Shown here in pieces: positions 48,295-58,604 of a stretch of 64,000 bases of DNA; position 1 is the stretch's first letter, and the number at the start of each line of letters is the position of its first letter. Location: NCBI RefSeq assembly GCF_023715585.1, contig NZ_JAMBOK010000001.1:558001-622000 (forward strand). The letters run 5' to 3'. A model generated the notes under the pieces. The model was not told the DNA's origin and did no database searches. It was given only the letters and a program-made list of their open reading frames with translations. This stretch comes from Sporosarcina luteola. GTDB lineage: Bacteria > Bacillota > Bacilli > Bacillales_A > Planococcaceae. The position numbers were made by a program, and so were the translations under genes.

Positions 48295-48469
48295 AGATTT
48301 CACCTCCTATATAAATATATTATCACAAAAATTGTAATTGCCTAATTATATTAAAGAATATTAATTACCTTTCCATTTTGGTTGGTTGAGTATTCTTATA
48401 TTTCAGTCTACACACCACTTTTTATTCCAATAACAACAATCTTTGCGAAAACAGCCATTTTAAAAGAAG

Positions 48470-48546
48470 AGACTGTAGGCAAACACCCAAATTCATGGTG
48501 TTTGTCTACAGTCTGAACAGGTGAAGGATTTAATCCTTCACCTGTT
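48470..48546. repeat. Right arm: hairpin, TTTGTCTACAGTCTG and duplicated terminator
   Basis: AGACTGTAG-CAAACACC pairs with GGTGTTTG-CTACAGTCT (48470-48514). Bases 48501-48546 are the reverse complement of 44741-44786 with one mismatch. The terminal hairpin (48516-48546) also serves the convergent CynX-type transporter gene as its terminator. Confidence 0.85.
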
Positions 48547-48554
48547 TTTACTCC

Positions 48555-49754
48555 CTATTCCACTTTCTGCTCTCGGTCGCCAATCAAAAACGTCAGGATC
48601 ATCATCGTTACAAACAATCCCATGAAAATCATCAATGTATATTGATGCTCGCCCGTCCAGTCGTAGATCAATGCAATCAATAACGGCAAAAAACCTGCGA
48701 TCAGATAGCCGCCCGTCTGCATCATTGCGGTCCATTCATTTGTATCCTCTGCTGTTTCGGTCGCATCCAATGGAAATAACAACGAAATGGGGAAAAGACC
48801 TGCCAGAGGAATCGCCATTAGAATGGAACTCACCCACATAAGCATGCGATCTCCGGTCCAAAACAGAATGAATGCAAGTAATCCCATCGTTAAAAATACA
48901 AACAGCCAGAATCTCCTTTTTGGGAAACGTTCATAAATGATTGGAAAGAGGAGGTTTAAAAAGATTTGCAGCGTCATCATGACACTCAACAAAGTGCTCG
49001 CTTGCACGAGTGACATTCCGGCATCTGTCGCAAGCGGAACAATCCACGTAATGATACCAAAGAAACTTGACGCTTGTAAGCCGAAGAATAGCAAGTACAG
49101 CCATGCTTTTTTCTGCCGCCATGGCGACAAGGCGCCAACTGTTCTCTTTTCACCCTTCTCATTTACCTCCCGCTGAAGACCGCTATCCCCTTTTACCGAA
49201 AGTCTCCAGAATACAATTCCCGCAACTGACAGAACAGCCCAGATGCCTAGTGCAAACGGGTATGAACCGGTGGATTCGAAAAATAGCGCAGTAAGTCCAG
49301 CTCCCAATGAAGAACCGACTCCCATACCGAATGAATAGACACCGATTACACTCGTCGCCCGTTCCGGAAAGCTTTGTTTAATCATCGCAGAGAGAAGAGG
49401 GCCCATTACGGCAATTGCAATCCCGATAATTATTGCAGATATGAGCAAAGAAGCATAAGTTGAATATAATCCCCTCATTGCTGTCATAAGGCCAATGACA
49501 AACAGCATGAGGTACATTGACCGTGTAAGCCCCAACTTGCGATTTAGAAGAGGTGCCAATGACGCAAACAGGCCCATGCAAAATACCGGCAAAGCCGTCA
49601 ACAGACTCACTTTTGCATTGGTCAAGGATAGATCATCCCGAATGATGTCAAGCATCGGACCAATCGATGTTATTGCCGGCCTCATATTGACCGCCACAAT
49701 AAAAATTGTAATGAGTAGTAAAATTGTGTTGTGCTTCAAAGAACGTTGTGACAT
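48555..49754 (-). CDS. MFS transporter, CynX/NimT family
   Basis: A 399-residue polytopic protein with about 12 hydrophobic segments. It has the CynX/NimT-type N terminus FIVAVNMRPAITSIGPMLD and LLTALPVFCMGLFASLAPLL, ending in LIGDREQKVE. The family includes cyanate and 2-nitroimidazole transporters; the substrate here is unknown. Start ATG 49754. It converges with msrA; ancestrally the two probably shared one terminator, now duplicated on both sides of the inserted patch. Confidence 0.85.
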   Translation of the reverse strand: MSQRSLKHNTILLLITIFIVAVNMRPAITSIGPMLDIIRDDLSLTNAKVSLLTALPVFCMGLFASLAPLLNRKLGLTRSMYLMLFVIGLMTAMRGLYSTYASLLISAIIIGIAIAVMGPLLSAMIKQSFPERATSVIGVYSFGMGVGSSLGAGLTALFFESTGSYPFALGIWAVLSVAGIVFWRLSVKGDSGLQREVNEKGEKRTVGALSPWRQKKAWLYLLFFGLQASSFFGIITWIVPLATDAGMSLVQASTLLSVMMTLQIFLNLLFPIIYERFPKRRFWLFVFLTMGLLAFILFWTGDRMLMWVSSILMAIPLAGLFPISLLFPLDATETAEDTNEWTAMMQTGGYLIAGFLPLLIALIYDWTGEHQYTLMIFMGLFVTMMILTFLIGDREQKVE

Positions 49755-49840
49755 TACAAAACTCCTTATAAAATGTTGATTCCGAACTTGTGTTCCTTCA
49801 CTTCTTCCACTATACTAAAAAGTGAAAGGAAAGATGTACC

Positions 49841-50080
49841 ATGAAACTTCTCCATTGGGAATACACTCGGAAGTATCAAGTAAAATGTAGATTCGCCGAG
49901 TTTCCCCACACTGTTTTTATTTTCCGCAAAGTGAAGGACTATTATTTTCTATTCTCCATGTCTGGATTGGATAAGCATGCCGTTGCAACAAAAAAGGATT
50001 ATGTGCGAATGGAATATTTATTGAATAAAGAGCTAAGTCTATTGGACGCTTATCGGCAACGAAGCGTATTCAAATGCTGA
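49841..50080 (+). CDS. Small conserved-looking protein of unknown function
   Basis: A 79-residue soluble protein (MKLLHWEYTRKYQVKCRFAE ... VRMEYLLNKELSLLDAYRQR) with a mix of aromatic and basic residues and no signal or membrane segment. I do not recognise the family. AAAGGAAAG precedes ATG 49841, and a clean terminator follows its stop codon by a few bases, which supports a real, separately transcribed gene. Divergent from the CynX-type transporter. Confidence 0.6.
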   Translation: MKLLHWEYTRKYQVKCRFAEFPHTVFIFRKVKDYYFLFSMSGLDKHAVATKKDYVRMEYLLNKELSLLDAYRQRSVFKC

Positions 50081-50105
50081 TCCCCTATTACGGGGATTTT
50101 TTTGT
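50080..50105 (+). terminator. Terminator after the 79-residue gene
   Basis: ATCCCC pairs with GGGGAT around TATTAC, followed by TTTTTTT. Confidence 0.85.
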
Positions 50106-50180
50106 GGAAATGAATCGGAGGATGAATAGAAAAGCTTGATGCAGAAAACGTACAGTACAATCATACACGAGATGAACTGA

Positions 50181-51875
<1,695 letters not shown>

Positions 51876-51879
51876 TACG

Positions 51880-51913
51880 AAACCGTTTTCCTTTTATGGA
51901 AAACGGTTTTTTC
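51880..51913 (+). terminator. Terminator after ykpA
   Basis: AAACCGTTTTCC pairs with GGAAAACGGTTT, followed by TTTTCG. Confidence 0.88.
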
Positions 51914-51999
51914 GTTTTGAAAGTCTGGCATCGGTAATGTATATAATAAGGATATTCATCATCTTATCGGCAATACTACTGGAAAGGAGTGTACAGCAG

Positions 52000-52686
52000 A
52001 TGAAAATAAAAACCATTTTATTGCAAATTTCACTTATTGCATTGATCGCTTCCGGTTGTACGAACAAAACCACTAGCATGAACAATTCAGGAAATAGTGG
52101 AGAGACAACAAATCCAACTGAACAAAAAGGGAATGCCAACGATTCGAACACAAAGCCAAATCAAAACGACCAGACATTACTTGACTACTTCCTTCCTGCG
52201 GGATCAACTGCGCGGTATAAAGGGGAAGGAAACGAATTTGCTAAGTTGGATATTGATTTTGCGCATCCGTATGAGGACTATGTAATTCTTCATGAAAATA
52301 ATGGCGGTACAGTAATCAGGCGCATTTACAAAATCGAGAAGGAACAGATCCTGAAGATGGAAGAAAAACCAGTAGATTTGCATGAAGACTTCCCTTCTCA
52401 GCAAGAGATTGATGCAATGGAGCCTATCGGCATTTATTTAAAAAAGCCTTTGAAAGTCGGTACAACATTTGACGGTTGGGAAATCGTCGAAACCGACGTT
52501 GCGGTGGATACGCCGTATGAAAAATTCACGCATGCTTTTGTCATTGAAGAAAAGGGCGAGGATTTTGTCAACCGCAAATACTTTGTAGAAGGATTCGGAG
52601 AAGTGAAGCGCGAATCAATTATGAAATCGGTTGGTGAAGAGTATATTGTCACGTCAACTTTGGAATCTGTTACAAAACCTGAATAA
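52000..52686 (+). CDS. Lipoprotein of unknown function
   Basis: A 228-residue protein with signal peptide MKIKTILLQISLIALIASGC ending in an L-I-A-S-G-C lipobox, so it is expected on the outer face of the membrane. A disordered Asn/Ser/Thr/Gln linker (residues ~22-60) leads to a beta-rich domain with TLLDYFLPAGSTARYKGEGN, PLKVGTTFDGWEIVETDV and YFVEGFGEVKRESIM. The pattern resembles lipoproteins annotated only as hypothetical in Bacillales. ATG 52000 follows AAAGGAG; earlier in-frame starts would disrupt the signal peptide. Confidence 0.75.
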   Translation: MKIKTILLQISLIALIASGCTNKTTSMNNSGNSGETTNPTEQKGNANDSNTKPNQNDQTLLDYFLPAGSTARYKGEGNEFAKLDIDFAHPYEDYVILHENNGGTVIRRIYKIEKEQILKMEEKPVDLHEDFPSQQEIDAMEPIGIYLKKPLKVGTTFDGWEIVETDVAVDTPYEKFTHAFVIEEKGEDFVNRKYFVEGFGEVKRESIMKSVGEEYIVTSTLESVTKPE

Positions 52687-52690
52687 ACAT

Positions 52691-52725
52691 AAAAAAGAGG
52701 CACCTCGAGAGGCGCCTCTTTTGTC
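52691..52725. terminator. Bidirectional terminator
   Basis: AAAAGAGGCACC pairs with GGCGCCTCTTTT between the lipoprotein gene and the convergent cold-shock gene. Confidence 0.85.
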
Positions 52726-52732
52726 TGACGAA

Positions 52733-52933
52733 TTATAGTTTAACTACGTTAGCAGCTTGAAGACCACGATTGCCTTCTACAACTTCGAACTCGACTTGTT
52801 GTCCTTCGTCCAAAGATTTAAATCCGTCTCCCTGAATTGCAGAGAAGTGTACGAATACATCGTCTTCCCCTTCAACTTCGATAAATCCGAAGCCTTTTTC
52901 AGCGTTGAACCATTTTACAGTACCTTGTTTCAT
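52733..52933 (-). CDS. Cold-shock protein (CspA/CspB family)
   Basis: A 66-residue OB-fold RNA chaperone. RNP1 KGFGFIEV and RNP2 DVFVHFSAI are intact, with KWFNAEKG before RNP1. Length and sequence ([34 protein letters not shown]) are typical of Bacillus CspB/C/D; I do not assign which paralogue. A leader of ~130 bases with a stable stem lies upstream, as expected for cold-induced translation control. The gene has its own promoter and terminator. Confidence 0.95.
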   Translation of the reverse strand: MKQGTVKWFNAEKGFGFIEVEGEDDVFVHFSAIQGDGFKSLDEGQQVEFEVVEGNRGLQAANVVKL

Positions 52934-52980
52934 TTGTGACTACCTCCAAATAATTGTTCTTGCTAATACATGAAAAAAAT

Positions 52981-53032
52981 TCACATATTACAAAAAGCAC
53001 CGACAACGCCGATCACCTTTTGTAATACGTGA
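52981..53032 (-). promoter_or_regulatory. Structured 5' leader stem of the cold-shock gene
   Basis: TCACATATTACAAAA (52981-52995) pairs with TTTTGTAATACGTGA (53018-53032) with one mismatch, enclosing a 22-base loop. It lies in the untranslated leader, consistent with a thermo-responsive element. Confidence 0.6.
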
Positions 53033-53069
53033 ATACGTCTGCTTCGGTAAATCGTTTTATCTTACTGCT

Positions 53070-53097
53070 ACTATACCATACCCAAATTAATTGTCAA
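53070..53097 (-). promoter_or_regulatory. Sigma-A promoter of the cold-shock gene
   Basis: On the minus strand TTGACA, a 16-nt spacer and TATAGT. Transcription would begin about 130 bases before the start codon. Confidence 0.7.
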
Positions 53098-53107
53098 TAT
53101 AACATTA

Positions 53108-53428
53108 TCAAATATTCGAATTATTCATCATCATAAGCGAAGCCGGCTTGCCGTCCATCAAAGAAACGACCCCGTGGAATATTTGCAGATCTTCATCGCA
53201 GCCTTCACAAAAGATGCGTTCATTATCCGTCCAGTATGCGAAAAAACAATCTTTCCGCTCTTCCCTGTATTTGTACTTTGAACCAAATTCATTGTTCAAC
53301 TCTCGTAAGTATTCCAGAGCCTCTTGAGCGGTTTCAAATGCCTTCCTTGACTGGATTTTCTGTTCCCAGTCTTCAAACATCCACCACGGTTCGTAATCCG
53401 CTTTTATATAGACGACTTCATATTTCAT
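53108..53428 (-). CDS. DUF1033 family protein
   Basis: A 106-residue soluble protein starting YEVVYIKADYEPWWMFEDWE, the hallmark of DUF1033, followed by FGSKYKYREERKDCFFAYWT and FCEGCDEDLQIFHG, which has a C-x-x-C pair. Its function is unknown. It is monocistronic with GAGGGGGAA upstream of ATG 53428. It lies upstream of the cold-shock gene in the same direction but is separated from it by that gene's own promoter. Confidence 0.8.
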   Translation of the reverse strand: MKYEVVYIKADYEPWWMFEDWEQKIQSRKAFETAQEALEYLRELNNEFGSKYKYREERKDCFFAYWTDNERIFCEGCDEDLQIFHGVVSLMDGKPASLMMMNNSNI

Positions 53429-53621
53429 TTAAGTTCCCCCTCTAAAAGCCGTGAGTGGATTCATTTTAACAAATCCCGATTAACTATCCAAGTAAATGAA
53501 TTCATATAACCCATTACAATGTAATTCTGTAAGGAATCAGGTATAATCGGACTAAGGGAATGAAACTTTTGATCGTTTCAAACGTAATAAAGGATAGAGA
53601 TTATAAGGAGGCCTGTAGACG

Positions 53622-54284
53622 ATGCAAGAAGTTAAGCAGTTTTTTCAACGGCACTTAATAGCGGCGCCAATAAGCTTCGGCTCTTGGTTGACGATGATCC
53701 TTGCTGCAGGCATGAATCCAGTCGCCGCAACCGGTCTGATGATTGCAATTTACTTAGGTGGTAATTTTACGATCAAACAAATACAGCTATCGTCAAATGT
53801 AAAAGAGCTTGGCATGTCAAGATCGGAATACAAGCATATTAAAACCCAAATCTCCGAAGCGAAATCAAAAATAAATAAATTGAATGGGTTATATGGCCAG
53901 GTCCGCTCAGTGCAAGCATTTAAACAAGTATACGAGATGAATAACTTGGCAAAGAGGATTCTTACCATAGTACGCAAAAACCCTAAGAAATTCTATCATG
54001 TCGAGAGATTTTTCTATTCACATCTCGATTCAGCTGTCGAGTTGACGTCCAAATATGCAATGCTGGTCAATCAACCATTGAATGATCAGGAAATTAGGGT
54101 TGCCCTCCAACATACTAGGGAAACACTTACAGAAGTGAATAAACAATTGGAGCAGGATCTTCGAGGCGCCCTGGCAACAGATATTGAACAATTGCAGCTT
54201 GAACTGGACTACTTGGATGTGACGATGAAAAAGAACAAACCGTTGCTTGAGATGAAAGGAGAAATGCGTAATGACAGAAAATAA
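53622..54284 (+). CDS. xpaC: XpaC-like protein
   Basis: A 220-residue protein with a hydrophobic N-terminal hairpin (FGSWLTMILAAGMNP; AATGLMIAIYLGGNFTIKQI) and a long helical C-terminal part with coiled-coil character (NKLNGLYGQVRSVQAFKQVY; VNKQLEQDLRGALATDIEQL). It fits the XpaC family, named for hydrolysis of the phosphatase indicator X-phos; the real function is unclear. It overlaps telA by 14 bases, the same xpaC-yaaN pairing as in B. subtilis. AAGGAGG precedes ATG 53622. Confidence 0.85.
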   Translation: MQEVKQFFQRHLIAAPISFGSWLTMILAAGMNPVAATGLMIAIYLGGNFTIKQIQLSSNVKELGMSRSEYKHIKTQISEAKSKINKLNGLYGQVRSVQAFKQVYEMNNLAKRILTIVRKNPKKFYHVERFFYSHLDSAVELTSKYAMLVNQPLNDQEIRVALQHTRETLTEVNKQLEQDLRGALATDIEQLQLELDYLDVTMKKNKPLLEMKGEMRNDRK

Positions 54285-55473
54285 CACGACGAATTCCGAT
54301 GTGAAATCGATGGATGACCTTTTGGACAATCCATTTACTATGAATGAACCGCTTCTGCCGAAAGAAATGCAGACGGAGCAAACGAAAGGCCAGGTGGCTG
54401 TTAAGCTGATGGATCGCCTGACACCTGAAGAGCAGGAAAAAGCGAGACAACTAGCCGAACAAATTCCAGTTGGAAATTATGAAGCGATTATCACATATGG
54501 CGCAAATGCACAGAATGAATTATCCCGCTTCTCCCATAAAATGCTCGACCACGTGCAAAGCAAAGATATTGGTCCTGTTGGAGATGTTTTAAGTGATTTA
54601 ATGGGCAAGCTGTCGGAAATTGATCCCGAGGACCTGTCCGCAAAGAAAAAAACCGGGCTGAGCCGCCTGTTCAGCAAAGCTACTCGATCAATCCAGGAAA
54701 TGATGACGAAGTATCAGAAACTGAGTACACAAATCGATCGCATCGGTGTCCAATTGGAGCATTCCAAGCGCGGCTTGCTTGAAGATGTACAAATGCTTGA
54801 CAACCTTTACGAACAGAACAAGACATACTTTCAAGCATTGAATGTCTATATTGCTGCGGCAGAACTGAAAAGGGATGAAATCGCAAATGTCATTATTCCT
54901 GAAATGCAAAGGAAAGCGGAACTTTCGAATGACCAAATGGCATTCCAAGAAGTGAACGACATGGGACAATTCCTAGATCGATTGGAAAAACGATTGTACG
55001 ATCTCCAGCTTTCCAGACAGATTACAATTCAAAGCGCTCCGCAAATTAGGATGATTCAACAGACGAATCAGACGCTTGCTGAGAAGATCCAATCTTCCAT
55101 CATGACCTCCATCCCGTTATGGAAGAACCAGATCGCTATCGCGCTGACATTGAATAGACAGCGGAAGGCCGTAGAATCCCAACGTCTAGTGACAAAAACA
55201 ACGAACGACCTTCTCTTGAAGAACTCTGAAATGTTGAAAGTGAACTCAATAGAAACTGCGAAGGAAAACGAACGCGGCATCATTGAAATCGACACATTGA
55301 AGAAAACGCAGGAAAACCTGATTCAGACAATCGAAGAAACGCTTGTTATCCAAGCGGATGGTCGTGCGAAGCGTAAACAGGCAGAAGTGGAAATTGCCCG
55401 GATGGAAGAAGAATTAAAACAACGCCTTCTTGCCGTACACGAAAAAACACAATCTCCAAATCGACCACTATAA
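54271..55473 (+). CDS. telA: TelA-family toxic anion resistance protein (YaaN)
   Basis: A 400-residue, almost entirely helical protein of the TelA family (tellurite resistance). Signatures: MDRLTPEEQEKARQLAEQIP, YGANAQNELSRFSHKMLDHV, QIDRIGVQLEHSKRGLLEDV, LEKRLYDLQLSRQITIQSAP and IPLWKNQIAIALTLNRQRKA. Despite the name, members often contribute to resistance against cell-envelope antimicrobials. It overlaps the end of xpaC and ends at a strong terminator. Confidence 0.92.
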   Translation: MTENNTTNSDVKSMDDLLDNPFTMNEPLLPKEMQTEQTKGQVAVKLMDRLTPEEQEKARQLAEQIPVGNYEAIITYGANAQNELSRFSHKMLDHVQSKDIGPVGDVLSDLMGKLSEIDPEDLSAKKKTGLSRLFSKATRSIQEMMTKYQKLSTQIDRIGVQLEHSKRGLLEDVQMLDNLYEQNKTYFQALNVYIAAAELKRDEIANVIIPEMQRKAELSNDQMAFQEVNDMGQFLDRLEKRLYDLQLSRQITIQSAPQIRMIQQTNQTLAEKIQSSIMTSIPLWKNQIAIALTLNRQRKAVESQRLVTKTTNDLLLKNSEMLKVNSIETAKENERGIIEIDTLKKTQENLIQTIEETLVIQADGRAKRKQAEVEIARMEEELKQRLLAVHEKTQSPNRPL

Positions 55474-55476
55474 CAT

Positions 55477-55506
55477 TAAAAAAACCGCCCTTTTGGCGGT
55501 TTTTTT
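55477..55506. terminator. Bidirectional terminator after telA
   Basis: AAAACCGCC pairs with GGCGGTTTT, with A-run and T-run flanks. Confidence 0.88.
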
Positions 55507-55512
55507 CTTCTC

Positions 55513-57405
55513 TCAACCCACAACAATCGCTAACAATTTCCTTAAAATCCTCAAAGTCTGATCAGCAAACTGTTCAACAGATTTTGATGCTGCCGATTTA
55601 TTTCCAAACATCATTGAAAACAGTGCACGCTGATCATCTGTCGGTTCCTCAGATGATAAGAACAAGTGGATGACAGAGACACCTTTCTTCTCCGCCTCCA
55701 ATACCGATTCCCTCGTATCCAAAATGCCGTTTCGGTCATAACCAAATGCAGACGGCTCTCCATCCGAAAATACGAGTAAAAATTTGTGTTTCTCCGGTCT
55801 GCCTAACAACCTGCGCGTCATCCATCTAATCGCAAAACCATCTCGATTATCTTCATTCGTTTCAAAAGAAAGAATCGTCAACCCATCATCTTTCCGCTGA
55901 TCATCAAATGTATGCATCAACCCAAAAACGTTCGGCTGCATATCCTTGGATGCATAATTGGCATCTTCGTAATAAGAGGATATTTCATGTTGGACGGACA
56001 GCTCCCGTAAAACATCATGGAATAGTAAAACAGCTTTCTTCGTCTCGTCGAGTTTATCCATCATTGATGCGGAACCATCTACAAGTAAACCGAACACCGC
56101 GTCCAACTTTTCCGAAGGAACGTTTTTCCGATAAAAAGGACGTGGACTTTCATCCACTAGTAACGTCGTCAACTTCGACGACAACCTGCCCTTCATTAAT
56201 CGATTCCTTTTAGCATCGGCTTTCAATTCAATCCGCTTTCTCATTTCCTCTGTAAATGAACGGACATGCGGTTTTTGTTCTTCGCGACATGTTAGTAGCT
56301 TTGTCAGATTCACATCATCGCGGTCTGCTTGAACTGCCTGCTCTTCATATACGACATTGACATGCTCTTTGCCAAAATCATGACCTGCAGTTTTTCGCTT
56401 TGACTTCTTTCCTGAATGGCTACGTTCGACATCGGACCACTTGCTGCTTACATTTCCCTCTGATTGTCCAATCCCTGTTTCTTGAATTTCGGCATTTTCA
56501 TTGCCTTCAGTCGAATTGTCGCCGTCTCCCCTGCCAGCCCGGCCATGCTCCAGCTCGTATTCAAGGTGCACACCCGATTCACTTTCACTTTCACGGTGCC
56601 ACGTACGGAAGATTTCCTCAATCGTTTCCTTTGGAATGTCTTCACCTTGTTCTGCATCAATCATTCCTTCGTGATAATGAAATGCGGCTATTTCTTCCGG
56701 GAGGGCATCTCCAACAGCATAATATTGATGAATAAGGTCATTTTCAATGATTTCTTCAACCATGAAAAGAATACGCTCTGCCAATTCGGCTACATCTTCA
56801 GTTGATTTCGCATCCGTCGCATATGCAGCAATCATCATAATTTGGCTGATCGGCAAGTTCCAATCCACTTGCGTTTCAGTCACAAAACCTTCATGCAATG
56901 TAATATACAGCTGATTCAGCAAAGCATCTGCCCAGAACGACTTATTCGTATTGGATAAGAGCCGATCCTGATGGAATTTCAGCATTAGCTGCCGTCGGAT
57001 GAAAAATGCTTTTGCCGTTCCAGGCCTCTCCTTTTCAACCACATCGATCAATCTGAATTCCTCAAACATCAGCAGCAACTCTTCAGCAAACTTTTGTAAA
57101 GGGTGGTTGTTGTACGTATTCCTGAAACGGATCCACACTGGAACGGAAAAATGCTTCCAAAAACCCGCAGTCAATAAATACACGTCCGATAACCGGCCGG
57201 CATGTGTTACTTCTTCGGATCGATGCCTCCAAAACACACTAATTGAAATGGTGCCTTCCTTCGGCTGGAATTCGAATAGTTTACGCTCAGTCAATTCCAG
57301 GAATTCCGCTTCCGCTAGCGCCCTGCCCAAACGTTCGTATAACAGCAGCATGTTTACATCGATCGTTTCATCATTAAACTGTATAAACCGATTTAATTTA
57401 ACCAT
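55513..57405 (-). CDS. yojO: VWA-domain protein, NorD/CoxE-like (YojO)
   Basis: A 630-residue cytosolic protein. The N-terminal ~280 residues are helical; an acidic, low-complexity middle follows (RAGRGDGDNSTEGNENAEIQ). A C-terminal von Willebrand A domain spans about 430-630, with the MIDAS motif D-G-S-A-S in GLLVDGSASMMDKL and a later FSDGEPSAFGYDR. Such proteins work with MoxR-type ATPases in maturing or activating metalloenzymes (as NorD for nitric oxide reductase). The partner ATPase lies immediately upstream, 10 bases away. B. subtilis has the same pair, yojN-yojO, next to odhAB. Confidence 0.85.
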   Translation of the reverse strand: MVKLNRFIQFNDETIDVNMLLLYERLGRALAEAEFLELTERKLFEFQPKEGTISISVFWRHRSEEVTHAGRLSDVYLLTAGFWKHFSVPVWIRFRNTYNNHPLQKFAEELLLMFEEFRLIDVVEKERPGTAKAFFIRRQLMLKFHQDRLLSNTNKSFWADALLNQLYITLHEGFVTETQVDWNLPISQIMMIAAYATDAKSTEDVAELAERILFMVEEIIENDLIHQYYAVGDALPEEIAAFHYHEGMIDAEQGEDIPKETIEEIFRTWHRESESESGVHLEYELEHGRAGRGDGDNSTEGNENAEIQETGIGQSEGNVSSKWSDVERSHSGKKSKRKTAGHDFGKEHVNVVYEEQAVQADRDDVNLTKLLTCREEQKPHVRSFTEEMRKRIELKADAKRNRLMKGRLSSKLTTLLVDESPRPFYRKNVPSEKLDAVFGLLVDGSASMMDKLDETKKAVLLFHDVLRELSVQHEISSYYEDANYASKDMQPNVFGLMHTFDDQRKDDGLTILSFETNEDNRDGFAIRWMTRRLLGRPEKHKFLLVFSDGEPSAFGYDRNGILDTRESVLEAEKKGVSVIHLFLSSEEPTDDQRALFSMMFGNKSAASKSVEQFADQTLRILRKLLAIVVG

Positions 57406-57415
57406 GGTTTACGCC

Positions 57416-58279
57416 TCACTTCACCCATGTTTCCACTAATTCCATGAGGAGATCCCTGTCCATCCTGTCTTCAAGTTTTTCCGCAATTGCATAGCGGACG
57501 GCGCGTATTACCGGCATATGCTCCGCTAACGCTAATGCGTCCAACAAACTTCTGACAGAAGCGGCTTCCTCAGACAATAAACCGTTCAACACTTGTTTTC
57601 TAATATCTTCATGGATCTTCAGCATCGTATTTACTAAGTTTTCATCGCCGAGAGGAAAAAGGTTTTGAATGATCTCCCGTAGTTGCTCCCCGGATAAATA
57701 AGGGATTGAATACGAAATGAATCGGTTTTTCAACGCCTCATTCATCGGGGAGGTTCCGACATATCCTTCGTTAATAGCCGCAATTACCGTAAAATCAGGA
57801 TGTGCATGAATTACTTCACTTGTAAAAGGATTTGTAAGCATCCGCCTATGATCAAGGACGCTATGTAAAATGGGGAGAGTCTCCGGTTTCGCCATATTGA
57901 TTTCATCTATATAGAGGATATGGCCTTCTTTCATTGCCTGAACAACAGGTCCTTCGACAAACTCTATGATGGATTGTCCACTGCTTGCATTGATTGTCTT
58001 GAAACCCAGAAGAGATTCCGCGTCCAAATCGACCGAGCAGTTTACACTATGCATCGGTTGGTTGAAGAAATGGGAGATGCTCTGTGCAAGTTTCGTTTTT
58101 CCAGAACCGGAAGGCCCTTTCAATAGAACAGGCTTTTTCAATACGACACCGACCAGAATATCCTCCCATAAATCAGGAATTGGGGAAACATAGCCGCCCT
58201 CCTGTAGTAAAGCGGTAAATTGCTTTCCGTATTCTCTGGCTTGCCGATTTGCTCTTTCATTGGCGATAAAAGAATCCAT
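57416..58279 (-). CDS. yojN: MoxR/NorQ-like AAA+ ATPase (YojN)
   Basis: A 287-residue AAA+ ATPase. Walker A GPSGSGKTKLAQSIS, Walker B HILYIDEINMAKPE, sensor-1-like FTVIAAINEGYVGTSPMNEA, and arginine-finger region LKNRFISYSIPYL are all present. Its position before the VWA gene marks it as the motor of a chaperone pair acting on some enzyme complex; the client is unknown, and no nitric oxide reductase gene is in this window. TTAGGAGGATG precedes ATG 58279. Confidence 0.88.
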   Translation of the reverse strand: MDSFIANERANRQAREYGKQFTALLQEGGYVSPIPDLWEDILVGVVLKKPVLLKGPSGSGKTKLAQSISHFFNQPMHSVNCSVDLDAESLLGFKTINASSGQSIIEFVEGPVVQAMKEGHILYIDEINMAKPETLPILHSVLDHRRMLTNPFTSEVIHAHPDFTVIAAINEGYVGTSPMNEALKNRFISYSIPYLSGEQLREIIQNLFPLGDENLVNTMLKIHEDIRKQVLNGLLSEEAASVRSLLDALALAEHMPVIRAVRYAIAEKLEDRMDRDLLMELVETWVK

Positions 58280-58295
58280 GAATTGCTCATCCTCC

Positions 58296-58331
58296 TAAAA
58301 AATGCCCGTTGCCTAACAATCGGCACGGGCA
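58296..58331 (-). terminator. Terminator after the DUF6501 gene
   Basis: On the minus strand TGCCCGTGCC pairs with GGCAACGGGCA, followed by TTTTTT. Confidence 0.8.
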
Positions 58332-58336
58332 ATGAT

Positions 58337-58534
58337 TCATTCAAAATATGTTTTATAAAAGCCGCCGACTTTGCCGGTATTGTCCACGATGAAAATGAAT
58401 TCGTCTGTTTCGTTTTTTACATCATATTCTTTACCGGGTGTTAAACAATCGTTCACGACATACTTTGCCGCATCCGCATGCTTACAGATGACTTTACGCA
58501 GTGTCGGGGCAGTCGTCCACTCTTTGAAAGACAT
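58337..58534 (-). CDS. DUF6501-like small protein
   Basis: A ~65-residue protein: MSFKEWTTAPTLRKVICKHA, then YVVNDCLTPGKEYDVKNETD and IFIVDNTGKVGGFYKTYFE. The VxNxxLTPGKxYxVKNETxEFxFIVDNxGxVGGFYKxYF pattern marks a short conserved Bacillales family (DUF6501 as I recall it). Its function is unknown; the fold is probably a small beta barrel. ATG 58534 follows GGTGA; ATG 58546 is a possible earlier start. It stands alone between odhB and the MoxR-like gene with its own terminator. Confidence 0.75.
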   Translation of the reverse strand: MSFKEWTTAPTLRKVICKHADAAKYVVNDCLTPGKEYDVKNETDEFIFIVDNTGKVGGFYKTYFE

Positions 58535-58564
58535 TTCGTTCACCATCCACTTTCAGTAATTTGA

Positions 58565-58590
58565 AAAAGCCCGAGAGACTCGGGCTTTTT
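58565..58590. terminator. Terminator after odhB
   Basis: A perfect stem, AAAAAGCCCGAG with CTCGGGCTTTTT around AG; usable on both strands and placed right after the odhB stop on the minus strand. Confidence 0.88.
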
Positions 58591-58604
58591 AATTAGGTAG
58601 AAAA

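Larger units (their letters stand above)
46922..48456 (+). mobile_element. IS1595-family insertion sequence with passenger gene
   Basis: Terminal inverted repeats: GGCTGTTTTCG-TAT-AGATTGTTG (46922-46944) and the complement of GGCTGTTTTCG-CAA-AGATTGTTG (48434-48456), 21 of 23 matching. Both sides are flanked by the same 8 bases ATTTTAAA (46914-46921 and 48457-48464), a target-site duplication of the length known for IS1595 elements. Inside are an IS1595 transposase frame broken by one nonsense codon and, in the opposite direction, a small membrane-protein passenger. Intact ends and identical duplication suggest a fairly recent insertion. Confidence 0.88.
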
